DNA of 64,000 nucleotides. It comes from Fasciola hepatica (Eukaryota; Platyhelminthes; Trematoda; Plagiorchiida; Fasciolidae). The notes under the pieces are model-generated. The model did no database searches. It was not told where the DNA came from and was given only the letters and a program-made list of their open reading frames with translations. Position 1 is the stretch's first letter. Each line of letters starts with the position of its first letter. The stretch lies in the NCBI GenBank assembly GCA_948099385.1, contig CANUEZ040000129.1:1488001-1552000 (forward strand), written 5' to 3'. The position numbers and the translations under genes are program-made. Of the stretch, positions 22,398 through 34,899 are shown piece by piece.

Positions 22398-25390
22398 GGG
22401 TTCATAATTTATTTCCCAGCCACCATCGAGAAGCACGCGCAAGCGCGTGATCACGTTGCAACAAGTTACTAAGTAAGATGAAATATTCACAAATTTCGGG
22501 ATTAGAAGTCAAAAGTGTCAGCAGTAGAAGGACAGCCAGCAATAGTGGAAATGGATCACTCTAATAATGTTTTGAGCGGCGAATTCGAACCAGTTTCGAG
22601 TTCGAGCCGGGCGGTGGTGCACCGTAGGGATACCGAAAAGATCGGTACCCCATGGTACTAAAGAAGCATTATGAGCAAGAATGATGCATGCCAAGAAAAA
22701 CGGGGGCTTGCTGGGATTCGGCGAACAAAGTAAGTTCTGGAAAAGAAGAAAAAGAGAAAACCTATGGAAATATGCTTTGGAAAATCGATGCATAAGAAGC
22801 AATCTATGATGATAGTGCTAATTCTGAATGATGCACTTACAATGGTTTGATAAAAGGGATGAGTTATTAAACAGGGAGACAAAATACCAATTTTATGAAA
22901 GTGCTCTTGGGAACATTGTTGGATTTGGAAGGACCAGCAGCCCATAAATGGGTGAGTTTAGTTTCAGGATCAATAGCTTGTACTATTCAAAAATGTAAAA
23001 GTTCAACTGGAGGGTCCTGGAAAAGTGGACAGTCTCTTCCCAGCCGGCTACCGTAGAAGGGAAAAATGAACTGCGGCTAAGGAGTCTAAAGTAAAAAAAT
23101 CTCCGCATGGACTTGAGCGTTTTCATGCTTTTTCACTGGCAAATATATGCATATATATATACATATAAAGGCGCTTTTGGCCTCAGTTTTACTCAGCATC
23201 ATTTTTGGTAGTGTACAACATCCTATGGGTCTGGTTCGTCTGGCTGGGTAAAGGATGTGTCGGTCAGTCAGCCGGGTGTGGCGCGATATGGCGGATTAAA
23301 CTGATGACTGGTATGGACCGGTATATTAGCAAGTTGCGCGTGAACTGTTATTTGTGTTGGCTGAAAAGCTGATATCGATGAGAGAGGTTATACGTTAGAA
23401 AACGCTAATCGATCTGATGAGCAGTTGTGGGTATTTTCTGTCGAGTTGCTTGACTGCATTCCCTGTTGCTATGACAGGTTCCACTTGGGTCTCTGTCGGT
23501 ACGAGTCACAGTGGCGTAATTGGTTATCCGGTTTGGCGACTGAGATAGTGGGAGACGACGAACCTGAAATAAATGGGGATTGCAGCCTGGACTTGGTTCC
23601 AGCTGTGGGTTGTGGTAATATATGACGACAATAAAAATGAACTGGTTAGGTTTGTGTAAATGGGGCAGGGATGAAGCATCTTTTAAACAGTCCTTGGCGC
23701 CTACTCCAAGTTCTAAGTAAAGTAGTTTCGGAGGGGGTTGCGCTACACTGCTACAGGCTAGCAAAGCTGCGTACACCGGTTTGGCAACTGTGTATACTTT
23801 CCGAAGGATTTATGGCTTCCAAGTTTGCTCGGCAGTGCTCGGATACTGCTGAAATCCTGAGGCCTTGTGTTTAGGAGGAATTAGAAGTGGTAACCCTCAA
23901 TACCGTTTGCTTAAGTAGGTTTGCAAGGACAGTATATGAGTGAATGGGACTGGTACGCTGCTAGCATGCCGTTATATTTGTTACTGCCTCTTCAGGTATA
24001 GTGGTTATTCTATAATGAATATCTTCTTAGGAACCTTAAAGTAGAAGAAACCACTGGGATGGTAGTGAAGCATTAAGGGAAAAAGGTCACGCGCCGAGGA
24101 ATGTAGATGTTAGTTCGTCCGCGCTCCCACTCGAAGGTGCAACCGTACTGAGATTGTAGGTGAGCGTGAGCAAGAAAACCTGATTTGGTGGTGACTGCAA
24201 GGTTATCGTGGTATCTTTGTCGTCGTTAACATATTGCAAAGCAGAACAACGCCGATATGAGGACTGGTTTGGAGAACCGTGAGGGGTAAGAAAGGGAGGG
24301 GCCGAATTTTCGTCAGGGAAGCAAACTTCAAAGGTCTACATTCAGTGCTCATGGTACGCTGCACTAGAGCCTGCTTCAGGTAGGGAGGTAGCACGATACA
24401 CATCCATTGGCATCCAGCCCGTGTTGCTCCAAGAGTAACCCACACTTTCTAGTCGTTTTCATCATTTTCTATAGTTTCATCATAGCCAGATATCTGGCTG
24501 CCAGAGAGGGCGGAGCTGCTTTTGGCGGGTGACCACAGATCATACGCTCCGGCCGAAACACGGACCGGAAGTACCAAGCCACGGTAAGAATAGATCAACC
24601 ACACCAGTCAGTCCCTGGCTACACTGCAGCCGGGAAACATGGGCCACATATGATGAGGCTGACGTGCCTGGAATACAAAACGGTGGGGTATTCTTTCTCT
24701 ATTTCTGCGCCAATCTCTTAATTTTTCATGTTCATGTCGTCTTGCTGGTGGCCAAATCCGCGCAGCCGGACCATTGCAACCAGGAATGTTTACAGATATG
24801 CCGTGGTAACATTTGCCAAATCCGTGAAGTCAGAGCCCCAAGGCGGTTTACATGGGACAGGAAATGCAGGTGGATGTGGGGTCAAGCACAGCCTGCAATT
24901 ATTCGATAAGGTTCATGTTCACCGAAACGCCAGTTTGCACAAAGATGGGGCACTACCTTCAACACTAGCAACGTGAGGCCTCGGGAAGATCCACAGATGG
25001 TGTGTAATTTCATTGACTAAGAATCACGTGTTATGTTGGCCAATCATTGGAGGATGCTAGAGTTATATGATAGGGAGAGAAGTTAAGTGATGAGTGCCTA
25101 ATGATTCGATTTAGGGTGACCACCGGATGGAGGTTGAGGAGTCTGACAGTTTCTGCGTCTTGGTTCAGGGGCCGAGACGGGGACTTATTAAGCATTGGCA
25201 CTGGGAATGTTTAAAAACTATCCTTTGTGCGACCAGTGGTACTTCACATATTCAAAAACGATTTCCAAGGCACTGGCCTCATTGATGAAAATGACTAATT
25301 TTGAGCATTGTAGCCCAATTGGTTTAGGCTAATGTGATGGCAACGGCGGTGAATGTTGTGGCCTTTCCTAGAGATTATCGAGGGTTCAGG
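22398..25390. other. No gene recognised; possible LINE tail at 23405-23776
   Basis: Three kilobases without a convincing gene. A minus-strand stretch at 23776-23405 is open for 123 codons. On the plus strand, ACGACAATAAAAATGAACTGG near 23630 resembles a LINE 3' end, but no domain is visible. An AT microsatellite lies at about 23147-23166. Confidence 0.4.
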
Positions 25391-26910
25391 TTAGTATCCA
25401 TCACTTTCCTCGTAAGCCCTATAAATATTCATATACGGAATAAAAGAATCCTCCAGTTCTTGGATGTCTAGCGCCAACAGTAGTCTAGACTTACATATGA
25501 TTGGTGAATCTGTGGCACGGGTAACATTTGAGAGTTTATTCCACAAAGTTGCATATTTATGGAGGAAGAAGTTTCGCTGTGCTGAGTTCCAAGATGTGAA
25601 GATCGCCATACGGTGTTCCCTATTGCGCACCTGATGCGTCGAGTTTATACTGAACTTTACTTCGCTAGAGGATACAGCTTGTTTTGTGAAGAAGTTTGGA
25701 AGAAATTCAAGGTTGAGTTTTATTGTCCTGAGTCACGGAGGGTCAGGCAGCAGGAGTGCACACCGCGGTCTATAACTGAGGTTCGCAGAAGGTCCAAACA
25801 GTGTTTTGGTAAATCGACGCTGTGCGTTTTCACCGTCGACAGCGTCACATTTGTGCATATTTGAGAACACAAGTGTGCCGTACTCTGGGGTTGGGCGAAC
25901 ATGAGTTTTGTACATTTCTAACTTACTGTCCGTGAGAAGGAAACTTCTCTGCAACAAGCCAAGAGACTTGTTTGCCCGTGCAGTTATGTAGAAAGCATGT
26001 TCAGGAAAATGAAAAGGGGAGGAATATTGTAGTCCGTGGTCCCGTATTGTTGGGGCATACTGGAGTAAGACAGCACTAATGTTAAGCGTATAATGAGAAA
26101 TTTTGCAGTTTAGCTTGAGATAACTGCTTTTGTTTGCTGAAAGTTCCATTGCCTGGCAACCACACAAAGAAGAAAGAGACTGTATGTAGACCATGATGTT
26201 ATTTAGTGCTGCAGGTAGGTTTCCTGGTTTAAACTAGCAGACTATCTTCAAGTCATCGGCAAATGGGGAAACTTCGCCACAAACGATGACATTGCAAATG
26301 TCATTTATATAAATTAAAAAAGCAGTGGTCCCAAAACACTTCCTTTGACAAACTTGCTGTTAACAGCCGGGCGGTCTGGCATCTGGCCGTTGAAGCAGGT
26401 AACTTGGTAAGGCTTGTAGGTGGGATTCAAACCAACTGAGTAGGGGGTTTACAATCTCTTGTCCTCTTATCTTGTTCAGCAAATTCAGACGCGAGATTCT
26501 GTAGAAGGCTTTTGTCATATCAAGGTAAATGATGACGAGAGCCACGTTTTTGTCCGCAGCTGTTGTTACCAGTTCGAATTGGCAGATTCAACACGAGCGT
26601 GATCTGAGAAATCCGTGCTGTCATAGGCTGATGAGATTATTTGCAAGAAGGTAGTCGGTCAGGTTGCATTTTACTGGTTTTCTAGCAGCCTTAAGATAAT
26701 TGGCGTATGATCAGTGGGGCGGTAGTTGGTAATGTCATGCACTGCGCTTATCTTATGCCTGGGGATGGTAATGGATTTCTTTCACTGGATATAGAAGACT
26801 CCGGTTAGGAGAAAGAGGCTGTAAAGCCTAAGTAGTAGGAGAGTAACATCCGGGCCACCAAGATCGAATACTGTCGATGATGGGCCTGCGGTACCGTGGA
26901 GGAAGAAACA
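25391..26910 (-). pseudogene. Second CR1/Jockey-like LINE RT remnant
   Basis: Minus-strand RT without its endonuclease. From 26.9 kb: FDLGGPDVTLLLLRLYSL, KKSITIPRHK with TNYRPTDHTPIILRLLEN (RT motifs 1/2, near 26.75 kb), IYLDMTKAFYRISRLNLL (motif A, near 26.52 kb), a GPLLFLIYIND-like motif B' split by frameshift near 26.32 kb, and FADD at 26252-26263 (motif C). The C-terminal domain runs 26194-25391 (YKTHVRPTPEYGTLVF and RNFFLHKYATLWNKLS). It is broken by frameshifts and stops. Its 5' side ends at about 26.91 kb, right where the large inverted repeat begins, so the palindrome junction probably truncated it. Confidence 0.8.
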
Positions 26911-26928
26911 CACGACCTCGATCGTGCT

Positions 26929-28725
26929 GGTATACGCTTGGACTCTTCGTCTACCTGTGGAGTCGGCAGCCCCCTCATCATCTGTGACTTTCAACCACGG
27001 CGACCATGCTCAGCGCTTTAAGCAGCACGTGTGAGTGCTCAAAGCCAGCCCACTAAGCCAACAGTGTGCAGGCTACCTTTAAGATGCGTGAGAAACTGCT
27101 ACCCACGTATTCCTTTTCGTTGACAGTGCTCGACAATCGCTACAATTGGTATACACTAGGCTGCTTCGTGCGATGGAGGGCAGAGCGAAAACGTTTGTCG
27201 CATACGTCAGCGGGCGACACCACACCTATCTACTGACCACTTCAAACCTGCCGTCATATAATGCCAGCCACCCGGCCAGTTTACACCTACTCAAGCAACT
27301 CAGTCACCCGCACTGAGCGGGTTATCACCGGGACCAGCCAAAAATTACGCCCAGTGAAAACCCGGAAATTAGTCCGTCAAAATCTCCAACCTTTCCCGCA
27401 ACTCGAAGTAGCCGTCGTGGTCGCCATCTACGAAGTCCCATCTGTTTCGCTAATTTTGTGACAATTTTTGCGACCGATTGTTAGCACTAAGTCGGAAAAA
27501 TTGGCATAGGTTTACCAATCGGAGTGCTCGAGAAATTAAAATCGGCAGCTGTAATTTCATTTCCTTCTGGTCATTTTGGAGACCGCGGCAACACCAAACA
27601 CCGTTTGTGTGTTGTTATTGCGGTACAATATCCGCCGGCACCCTCAGACACTACTTCCTTCCAGTTTGCCCTGCTCTCTCTCAGACGATCCACGTAGTCA
27701 TAATGGCTTCATCTGTAGGCTCGCTGGCTCCCATGTGCGTCCAAGGGGCCAACCATCCACTAGACTAAGGGATGAATAGTCAGTGCGGAGCTAGAGACAA
27801 CAACCGAATGCCTTTTCGGATGGACCTGAAGCGGTGTTTTCTGGCCCGCAAGCGTTTGAGACCCGTGGTAAATGAAGCGAAGTTGAGCCGACGCACATTG
27901 AACCTCGAAGGTGCGGGGGCCGTCCAACTCACCAGCAGTCGTTCGGAGCCACCAATACTACAGAGAGCAAGATACGAGGAGATCATGGACTACAAGCACT
28001 TCCGCTTTAACAACATTGTGGAGGCCCAAGCGCATCGGACTACTAGCAGGAGGGCTTTGCAGCAACAGCCATCTTGCTTCATGCTTTTATTACGCTTATT
28101 GCTGAACTGAACACCGACTGCCAAGTGTGGTCGCCATTAGACCGTTGCTATTGCACACACTCTCACGCACACTCTCAAATACGCGCTAACCCCTATCCCC
28201 ACCAATCGCCCCCTCATTCTCACGGTTCGTGGCGAATACCATTCTGATTAACGTTCTCGTACAGCGCCTAGCATTGGAGTAACGTGCAAGTGGTCCACTT
28301 AATACGAGCGAAACCGCGAGGTGGGGTCTAGAGACTTAACAATTGGTGAACCCGAAGTGATCCCTAGGTCACGTGAGTTTCCTTCTTTTCCACCGTCCGA
28401 GGTCCCGTTCGCGTACCTTTCTAGGCGTTTTATTATTTCCCTTTTTGTTGACGTTTTCGGTTGGTTTCCCAAACCGTTTTCTCCACCATGCATTTTTATG
28501 GTGTCTAGTTCGTCGCGATTATTCTCTTAGATTGCATTGCCGAGTTGATCGTTGATTTCTTTTTCAGTCTTTATTCGACCAGTTATTCTCCAAGCTATGT
28601 CTGCTGAGCGGAATCCTCTCCCAGACCCCACGGCTGAGGCGACCACCCTTCAAAAGCGGGCTGGTGGTCCACGTTTCACGAAGGATCGAAGAACGTTCTA
28701 CTGAGGACAGTGCGAGTTGAGGTTT
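26929..28725 (+). mobile_element. Ty3/gypsy remnant: integrase C-terminus - LTR - primer site - gag start
   Basis: Plus-strand order in the left arm. First comes the C-terminal part of a gypsy pol, ending in STDHFKPAVI near 27250, which fits the conserved SxDRLKPAH motif after integrase. Then an LTR whose start I could not fix and whose end is CTTAACA at 28341. The primer site TGGTGAACCCGAAGTGAT follows at 28344-28361, then a leader, and a gag ATG at 28597 with a TGA 35 codons later. Pol end, LTR and then primer site/gag is the junction of a tandem or one-LTR-circle arrangement, not of a simple insertion. The LTR region includes an unassigned 112-codon open frame (27772-28110). Confidence 0.65.
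28344..28361 (+). promoter_or_regulatory. Primer-binding site, tRNA-Trp-like
   Basis: TGGTGAACCCGAAGTGAT two bases after the LTR end CA. Two mismatches to the complement of animal tRNA-Trp 3' ends. The same site occurs at 22026 (plus) and at 44004-44021 (minus). Confidence 0.65.
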
Positions 28726-28799
28726 GGCGGCCTCAAAAAGGTTTACACGGTTTTGCCTGTACCTAATCAGTGATGTTTAGTGAGACTCAAATGATTAGA

Positions 28800-30013
28800 C
28801 AATCTCGATGTAATTAGAGGAGAGAGACCGAGTGGCGTGTCCCACTGAGAAAAGTTTGTCATTTACGCTAGCAAGGAACAGGAAAATCAAAAGGCGCCAC
28901 CCTGCATGACACCGATGAAGATCAGTGCGGGCTTACGGCAGTGAAAGCTTATTGAAAAAACTGGTAATTTTTTAGACAGGTGTGAAATGTGCCGAGGTAT
29001 TAAGGGCCTTTCTTGCCGGAGGAAAGGTTTTTGGTCAAAAGGTGAGGAGTAGTTCATTGTCAAAGGCCTCCGATGTATCCGTATGACGTACTCAAGCAGC
29101 TATGCCATTGTCCGCAATCTCAGTAAGGTGATACATGAAATCGGGTTGACATGCAGTGCAAAATCTTGAACGAAGAAGTTGTGCCCTCCGGTGCCAACAA
29201 GGTCAAATTTGAAGGAGGTTTTCAAAAAGCATATCATGATGATTTTTCTCATTACCCAGAGAAAAAAGGAATGTGATGAACTGGACGGTTCTTTGTCAAA
29301 ATATGCATAGGAACTTTTTCGTGGCCGAAGATCGAGACTGAGCACTTTCGGTTGGTTGGCCCAAGACTGAAGTTCACTGGTAGGGTAAAAATTTGAGCGA
29401 TAAGTGGGAAAAGTCATGTCCGGATTTAACTGTCACAGCAGGTGGCATATCATTTGTTTAAGAGTAAGTGGATGGCTGGAAAAATGTCAAAATGGGAAAG
29501 CTTCTGAAAAGTGAAGTTCCCCCACGGACAGAGCTGGAACAGTAACTTGAGGAAGAGGCTGAGGAGCCACATTATTGGTGTAAGCTGTGGTTGAGGTAAA
29601 GAATGAGCTTAAGTCCTCGGCAATAAGAGCGAGGGAAGGGCCGGACAGTCAGGAGAAATTACATCTAAGATATTACCACGAGAATCAGAAGCTTTAGCTT
29701 TGTGTAACAGTGACAGCCGAAGAAGCCGAAGTGGATGTCGCGGGGACTTTAGGTCTTTGTTACGCGGTTTAGTTTTTTTCAAGTCTCCGGGCAGTATCAG
29801 AAGCGTAAAAGTCGAATTTTGATCCTTGGGTAGTCGTGAATTTCTGAAGTCTAGCGTGTTTGTTTTACGGAGAAAGAATATTGGTCTTCCTATTATTCTG
29901 TTGCTGGGGGAGGCAGTGATTCTTCTCAAGACATCCGAAAAACTAGACTGAATATATTGGTAGCCTGTTATGAGCCGGCAGAGAGGAAAAAACCATTGCA
30001 ACACGATGGTCAA
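28800..30013 (-). pseudogene. LINE remnant 3 (left arm copy), RT region
   Basis: Minus-strand LINE ORF2 debris. A DTSEAFDNELLLT segment near 29075 fits RT motif A (D-x-S-K-A-F-D). About 150 bases further on, GVMQGGAF plus a broken FSCSLL fits motif B' (GVPQGSVLSPLLF). The upstream open stretch 30013-29609 (134 codons) is basic and unassigned. Frames shift between motifs and stops are frequent. An identical copy lies on the plus strand at 42352-43565 in the right arm. The family is uncertain (CR1/Jockey-like). Confidence 0.55.
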
Positions 30014-30370
30014 GTGGTTTTGAGGGAACTTTCAGTTACGAGAGAATTGGATATAATACCACTTGAACTGGCGGAGTTGAAGTTGGCCTTGCTGTTCGGT
30101 AGGTACGCGGACCACTCTGTTGCAGCGCTACTTTACCCGCACCGATTTTACAGTAACCTTCGTTTATTTCTATGGAATAAGCTGACTATCATTTTGTCAC
30201 ATCTGTATGACTTCATCAATTCATCCATATACTTGAACTCGTAGCTGGAATGCGGCCTTGAAGAGTCGGTAGGAAATGAGACGAAGAGAATTTCCGGAAA
30301 GCTAAACAAGCGTCGCCGTAGTCATCGAGCCGTTAGAAGAGTTGGACTAAGGAAGCAAGCTTTATCAAGA

Positions 30371-33370
30371 ATGTTCTGGGCAACTACTGCATGTCCCAGA
30401 ATTCGGCCACTGCTTGGCAGGTCGACCACGCTGAGTGACTTTGTCCATCAACGGGAGTGCAGTCAAATGAGTGTTACTTTCCTGCAAGAAACCTGGATCC
30501 ACGTTGATGTTTGCGATGGAGTTTTCACACTAGATGATTCTGATTCCTTTCACGTCGGCCGCCCGGTGCAGTACCACAAACGTGGGAAAGGCGCGGCTAC
30601 TTTATAAATGAACTATAGTGCAATGGGACGAAGAGCATTTCTACGTATCCTACACCTCGCATCAGCGCCTCCGTGCTAGGGTGTAAGCCTAAACGTCTGA
30701 GTGATCACACGTCTACAATTTATGTTCACATGTACATTCCCCCAACATGTTCTCTCTCTGCGCTGTATGAATTTTGTGATATTTTCTCCATAAATCTACT
30801 GAACCTTGCTGACTCTTTGTTATGCACTGTCTGCTGCAACTTTAACCGGCTCAAATTGGGGTTCCCTATATTCATTGGCCTGAAGAATATCGTTACCTCC
30901 CCCAACAGACTTGAAGCCACGCCGGGCTTTTGTGCTGCTATTAATCCTGACTTGTTTTATATTGCCTGTCGTCCTCCAATTGGCGATTCGGACCATGCGA
31001 TTTTGGAAGCTTCCTCAATGGTTTACTCTAAGAGTAGACACACACACTTCACTCAAAGACATGACCTTAAAATACATAGCCAAAGGTATCACCAAGAAAA
31101 CCCCAAGCGACTCAGAGATGTGGTTGACGATTCTGGCCTAAGCATATTTGCTCACTCCAGCCTTTTGTTGTTTTGTGAATATTTAACAACTACCTTTACC
31201 TCTGCTTTTATACCTTCTGTCCCATGAAAAAACTGTACATCCGACCCGACCGACACTCCGTCCCCATCTGAAACGATTGCGCCGTGTGAGGGGAAGCGCC
31301 TTCAAGGCCAAGGACCACGGTTCGGCGAGAATTCTACCAAAATCCATCGAAAATTAGCTTCATAGGCTAAACGCTTTGTTTGTTCAATCACTAATCTCCA
31401 GCGGCAACTGCAGAGAGACAAGGAAGACAACCATGCACCTAAGTTGTGCTAATCCCCGTAAACGTTCTCATTTAGCAGAATTTGACAAACTCGGTCGTCA
31501 ATTCACTGCCACGTCATACCTACCAGTCATCTCAAACCACAGTGCTGACTTCTGCCAGAGCCTTGTCATAGAAAGCATCATCTTGCAGTGACCTCGATCA
31601 TTCTCAGGAAGTGGCCGCTTCTCGGACGTCAGTTTGGATTTATTTTCTCTACGATCTCCTCTGACGTTTGACTTTGGCCTCACTGTTTTGTTCCGTTGCG
31701 TACGCTTAACCAGACTGACTTCTCCGAGGTTTGCATCGACCTTGTCTCTGAATCACTTTCACATTCGGTTCTTCGCCGACGGCACACGCTCGTGGTTCGC
31801 TCTCTTCCTGGCCGTTGATTCCGTAATTTCAGTGTATTTCTCGTATCGGTACTGTTTCGGTGGTGATACATAGAATAAACTTTCGCATCTTTCCGCCGGC
31901 TCGTGTCTTCTATATTCGTTAGACAGAAGGTTTTTTTTGATACTTCGCTGTGAGGTCGGTTAGGAAACACGTTCGTAGGCCTCGCTCGAGCGCCTTTTAT
32001 GACCTCACTGGAAGTATACAAGAAGTTCACTCACCTCCATACAGGCGAGGGAAGTGGCTCAGACTGCTCACAACCAATCCTGCTGGAGGGATGCGCAAGC
32101 ACTTTATCCCCCTTACTTCTTGGTCTATTCAATCTATGCCTAAGCCTTAACGTTATTCCCAATCGCTAAAAAGTGGCTTCTGCCATCCCAGTATCGGTTG
32201 CGCTTAGGGTGTTTGAAAAGGCCACGTCAAAGAGACTGTCTGCTCATATCAATGTGCTGGACTCCAAGAAATCTGCAAATCGCCGATAACGATCTGCCCT
32301 CGATGCCTTGGCCTCACTCATCCATTCTTTTCGTCATCTGTCGATCGCAAAGCCAAAAGTAGGGTCAGTTCCTTTGGGTACAGTGGCACACTCAATTGTG
32401 TTGATAGGTCAGAATCGCTCCATGTACCTTCTGACCCAAGCTCCACTATCTCCGGCATTATTCTCCTGTCCAATTCCTTTTCCGATCGACGACAATTCAC
32501 GTGATGTTATGGCCGAACGTCTTCCATGCTCCCCCCTAAACAAGGCGTTCTCCAGGGCGCAAACCTGTCATCATTTTTGTTTTCTGCTCACAAACATCCA
32601 TGCCTGTTTGAGACGACTATCTCCTTGATAAATACGCTGATGATATGGTTTTTGGAATGCCGAACTTAAACAGCCCCGCACTCACCCTTCTACAACAGAG
32701 AGTAAAAGAGCTCGTCAACTGGTCTTCAGGCGGAAAACTAAGGATCGATCCCACAAAGTGCCCCGACATCCCGCTCAGTCTCCACAAAATCCATTACCAC
32801 TCCAACCTGATGGTATGAAACCCAGTGGAGAACCACTACAAAAGGTATCGTCTTTAAATCACCTCGGTGATACCATTATTCGCAACCTTACCTGAACAGA
32901 TCACGTCGCAGCTATCTTTCCCAAATTTTCGGCGACTCACATTTTACTTGATACGAATCGGGTCATTTTCTTCCTCATTTCATCAAATAAGATGCTTTGT
33001 ATTTTCTTGAATCCTTTTGCACTGGCTCTGTCTCCCCCCCGTCACATTTCCCAGACTGTTCTCGAAAGATTTTGGGATTCTCATCGGGCTTGTTAACCAC
33101 TCGTCTTGGCATAGCGGCGTCACTTACTACTCACCTATTCAATTTATCACAACCCAGCATCACAAGGTATGTCTGATGTTTTCCCGTGGGATCACGGAAG
33201 GCAGCACACACCCCCTCATTCAAACCCTAGCAATTGCAAATCCACGTCTGTCACTCGATTGCGACGAAAATATCCGTTTGTTTGCACTACAGCGTGCAGG
33301 TCCCAGTAGTTCCTTACCTCGCCCGTTTCCCCACCAACCCAAATATAATCACTATCGACTTCCTTAACCC
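30371..33370 (+). pseudogene. CR1/Jockey-like LINE 4 ORF2 (left arm copy)
   Basis: Plus-strand ORF2 remnant with domains in order. Endonuclease: MSVTFLQETWIH near 30475, a YIPPTCSL segment near 30735, CNFNRL near 30840, and PIGDSDHAIL near 30980 (the family SDH motif). RT: KYADDMVFGMP with the catalytic YADD at 32633-32644, followed by KELVNWSSGGKLRIDPTKC. C-terminal domain: SQLSFPNFRRLTFYLIRI near 32910, then FPRLFSKDFGILI, and FITTQHHKVCLMFSRGI near 33150-33200. Many stops and frame changes. Length (about 3 kb) is close to a full ORF2. Mirror copy at 38996-41994. Confidence 0.8.
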
Positions 33371-33584
33371 GCTCCGCTAAATGTTTTTCTCCCTTTATCA
33401 TGTTGCCGCTTTTCTCGATTGATACATTTTGAGGTGAAGCGGCCATCCAGCAGCTGACTGTTCACCCTCAGGTGCATAGAGCACATACTTGGCTCGGCTT
33501 CAACTTGGGCTGCAGGTTGGTGAAAATTCGGTGAATAACCATGCTGTAATCGGTATCAGCGAAGTTATGGGAGATTGAAACGAC

Positions 33585-34899
33585 TGCGCGAGACGCGCAA
33601 CGAGTTTAAAGGCTTCGGGAGCGTCTACTGTCTCAGTTGTGAAAGGATGTTAAACGTAGCGTCAGCTTCACCGAATCGTTAGCATGACGCCTAGCAACCG
33701 GGCTAATTATAGTTTCGGAAGGCTCGCCGACTGGCTGACATCTTTTCATATGCTCGAGTTCAAGAAGAGCTGTACTCCGCCTTGTGTCCATAAGCTTCAT
33801 GACCCTCTTCTTCGACTCATTGGGATGAGATCCGTGTTCAAAGGATATTCCCCCTGGAGGTAACCACAGCCGATGCTATATCTCCAGCACTATAAAAATT
33901 AACACAAAACTCACCATTATAGGGCCTCACAATGCCTCAGAGTTGTCGGAGGTGGGCATCCCAGACTCCGAGTCGGCCAATCCCGACGAAAGCCCCTCAA
34001 AATACTCAAAACACCGTGCGTCTGTCATGGCCCTTTAAGGGGAAGTCCTACTTGATTCCTTCTCGTGACGGCATTTTACAAAATTCAGGGGTGAAGGTGA
34101 CTTACCGGCGCCCTCCACTGGGTTAACCGATCAATAGCAAATTTACTGGAGATGAAAAACCCTGGTTCCGGGTCAACCGTAGGTGGGGTGCGGAGCGTAC
34201 TACGGCATGCTCACCGTTATTTTTGGCCTAAGGAGTGACCCTGGAACCCGCGATATCTAGCCTCATCCGAAGGGCGCGTAAACTGAACAATCAATCACCG
34301 GCTTCCGGAGTTCCTAGAAAAAGCGGGTGAACTACACCATTGGATACCTGATCATCAGGAACAACCGTGTTACCTTGCGGGATGAGCCCGACTGAGTAGG
34401 AGTCAGAGGTGCACTCCCGAATAAAATTGTCTGCCCTGGACCGGGTGGCAGGTGGTAAAGCAACCGGCAACGTAAGCGACCTCGACAGAATCCGCCGCCG
34501 TGACGGACTGCTCTTCCCAGCGCTCTAGCGATCACTCTTCTACGTAATTTACAGTATGTTCCCCTGCCTACCCTCTTTTCCACTTTTCATATCTATTGCC
34601 ACACCGTACGGGCTCCCTGGCCGGACGACTTGCTGCTGTGCTACACCCGAGGATCCTGGTTATATTCTCTCTTGCCCTTCTTTGATTGGCTTTCAGGTAC
34701 CACCGAACTCGCTACCGCCAGCTAATGCCCCGTTTCATCCTCACCCCCCACGTTTGTTTTGTTAACCTTTATATCCACAAGAAAACAGCTGAGTTCAGCT
34801 CGCAAACTTGAATCTTTTACTGTTGATGTTACATACTGGAGACCCGCCTTCAAGTTTCCAGTTCCATCACTCGACCAAACCCACTATCAGATCTTTCAT
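33585..34899. other. Palindrome spacer, left part; no gene recognised
   Basis: Unique DNA between the arms. No domain is visible; it may include the decayed 5' part of the RTE-like LINE that becomes readable from about 35.5 kb. Confidence 0.4.

Larger units (their letters stand above)
26929..33584 (+). repeat. Left arm of 6.66-kb inverted repeat
   Basis: Reverse-complement match to 38781-45436. The two coordinates of any matched pair sum to 72365 at every point I checked, so the 6656-bp arms show no net length difference. By eye I found only four substitutions (27695, 28233, 28811, 31190); a full alignment may add a few. Identity stops at CGAC (33584) inside and at GGTATACG (26929) outside; about 20 bp beyond the outer end still look weakly alike. 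Contents: gypsy pol end with LTR and primer site, then two LINE remnants in opposite orientations. Confidence 0.95.

Noticed and set aside
22566..22625. Possible tRNA gene from a GTTCGAGCC-like T-arm sequence
   Set aside because: No acceptor, D-arm or anticodon stem of the right spacing could be folded around it.
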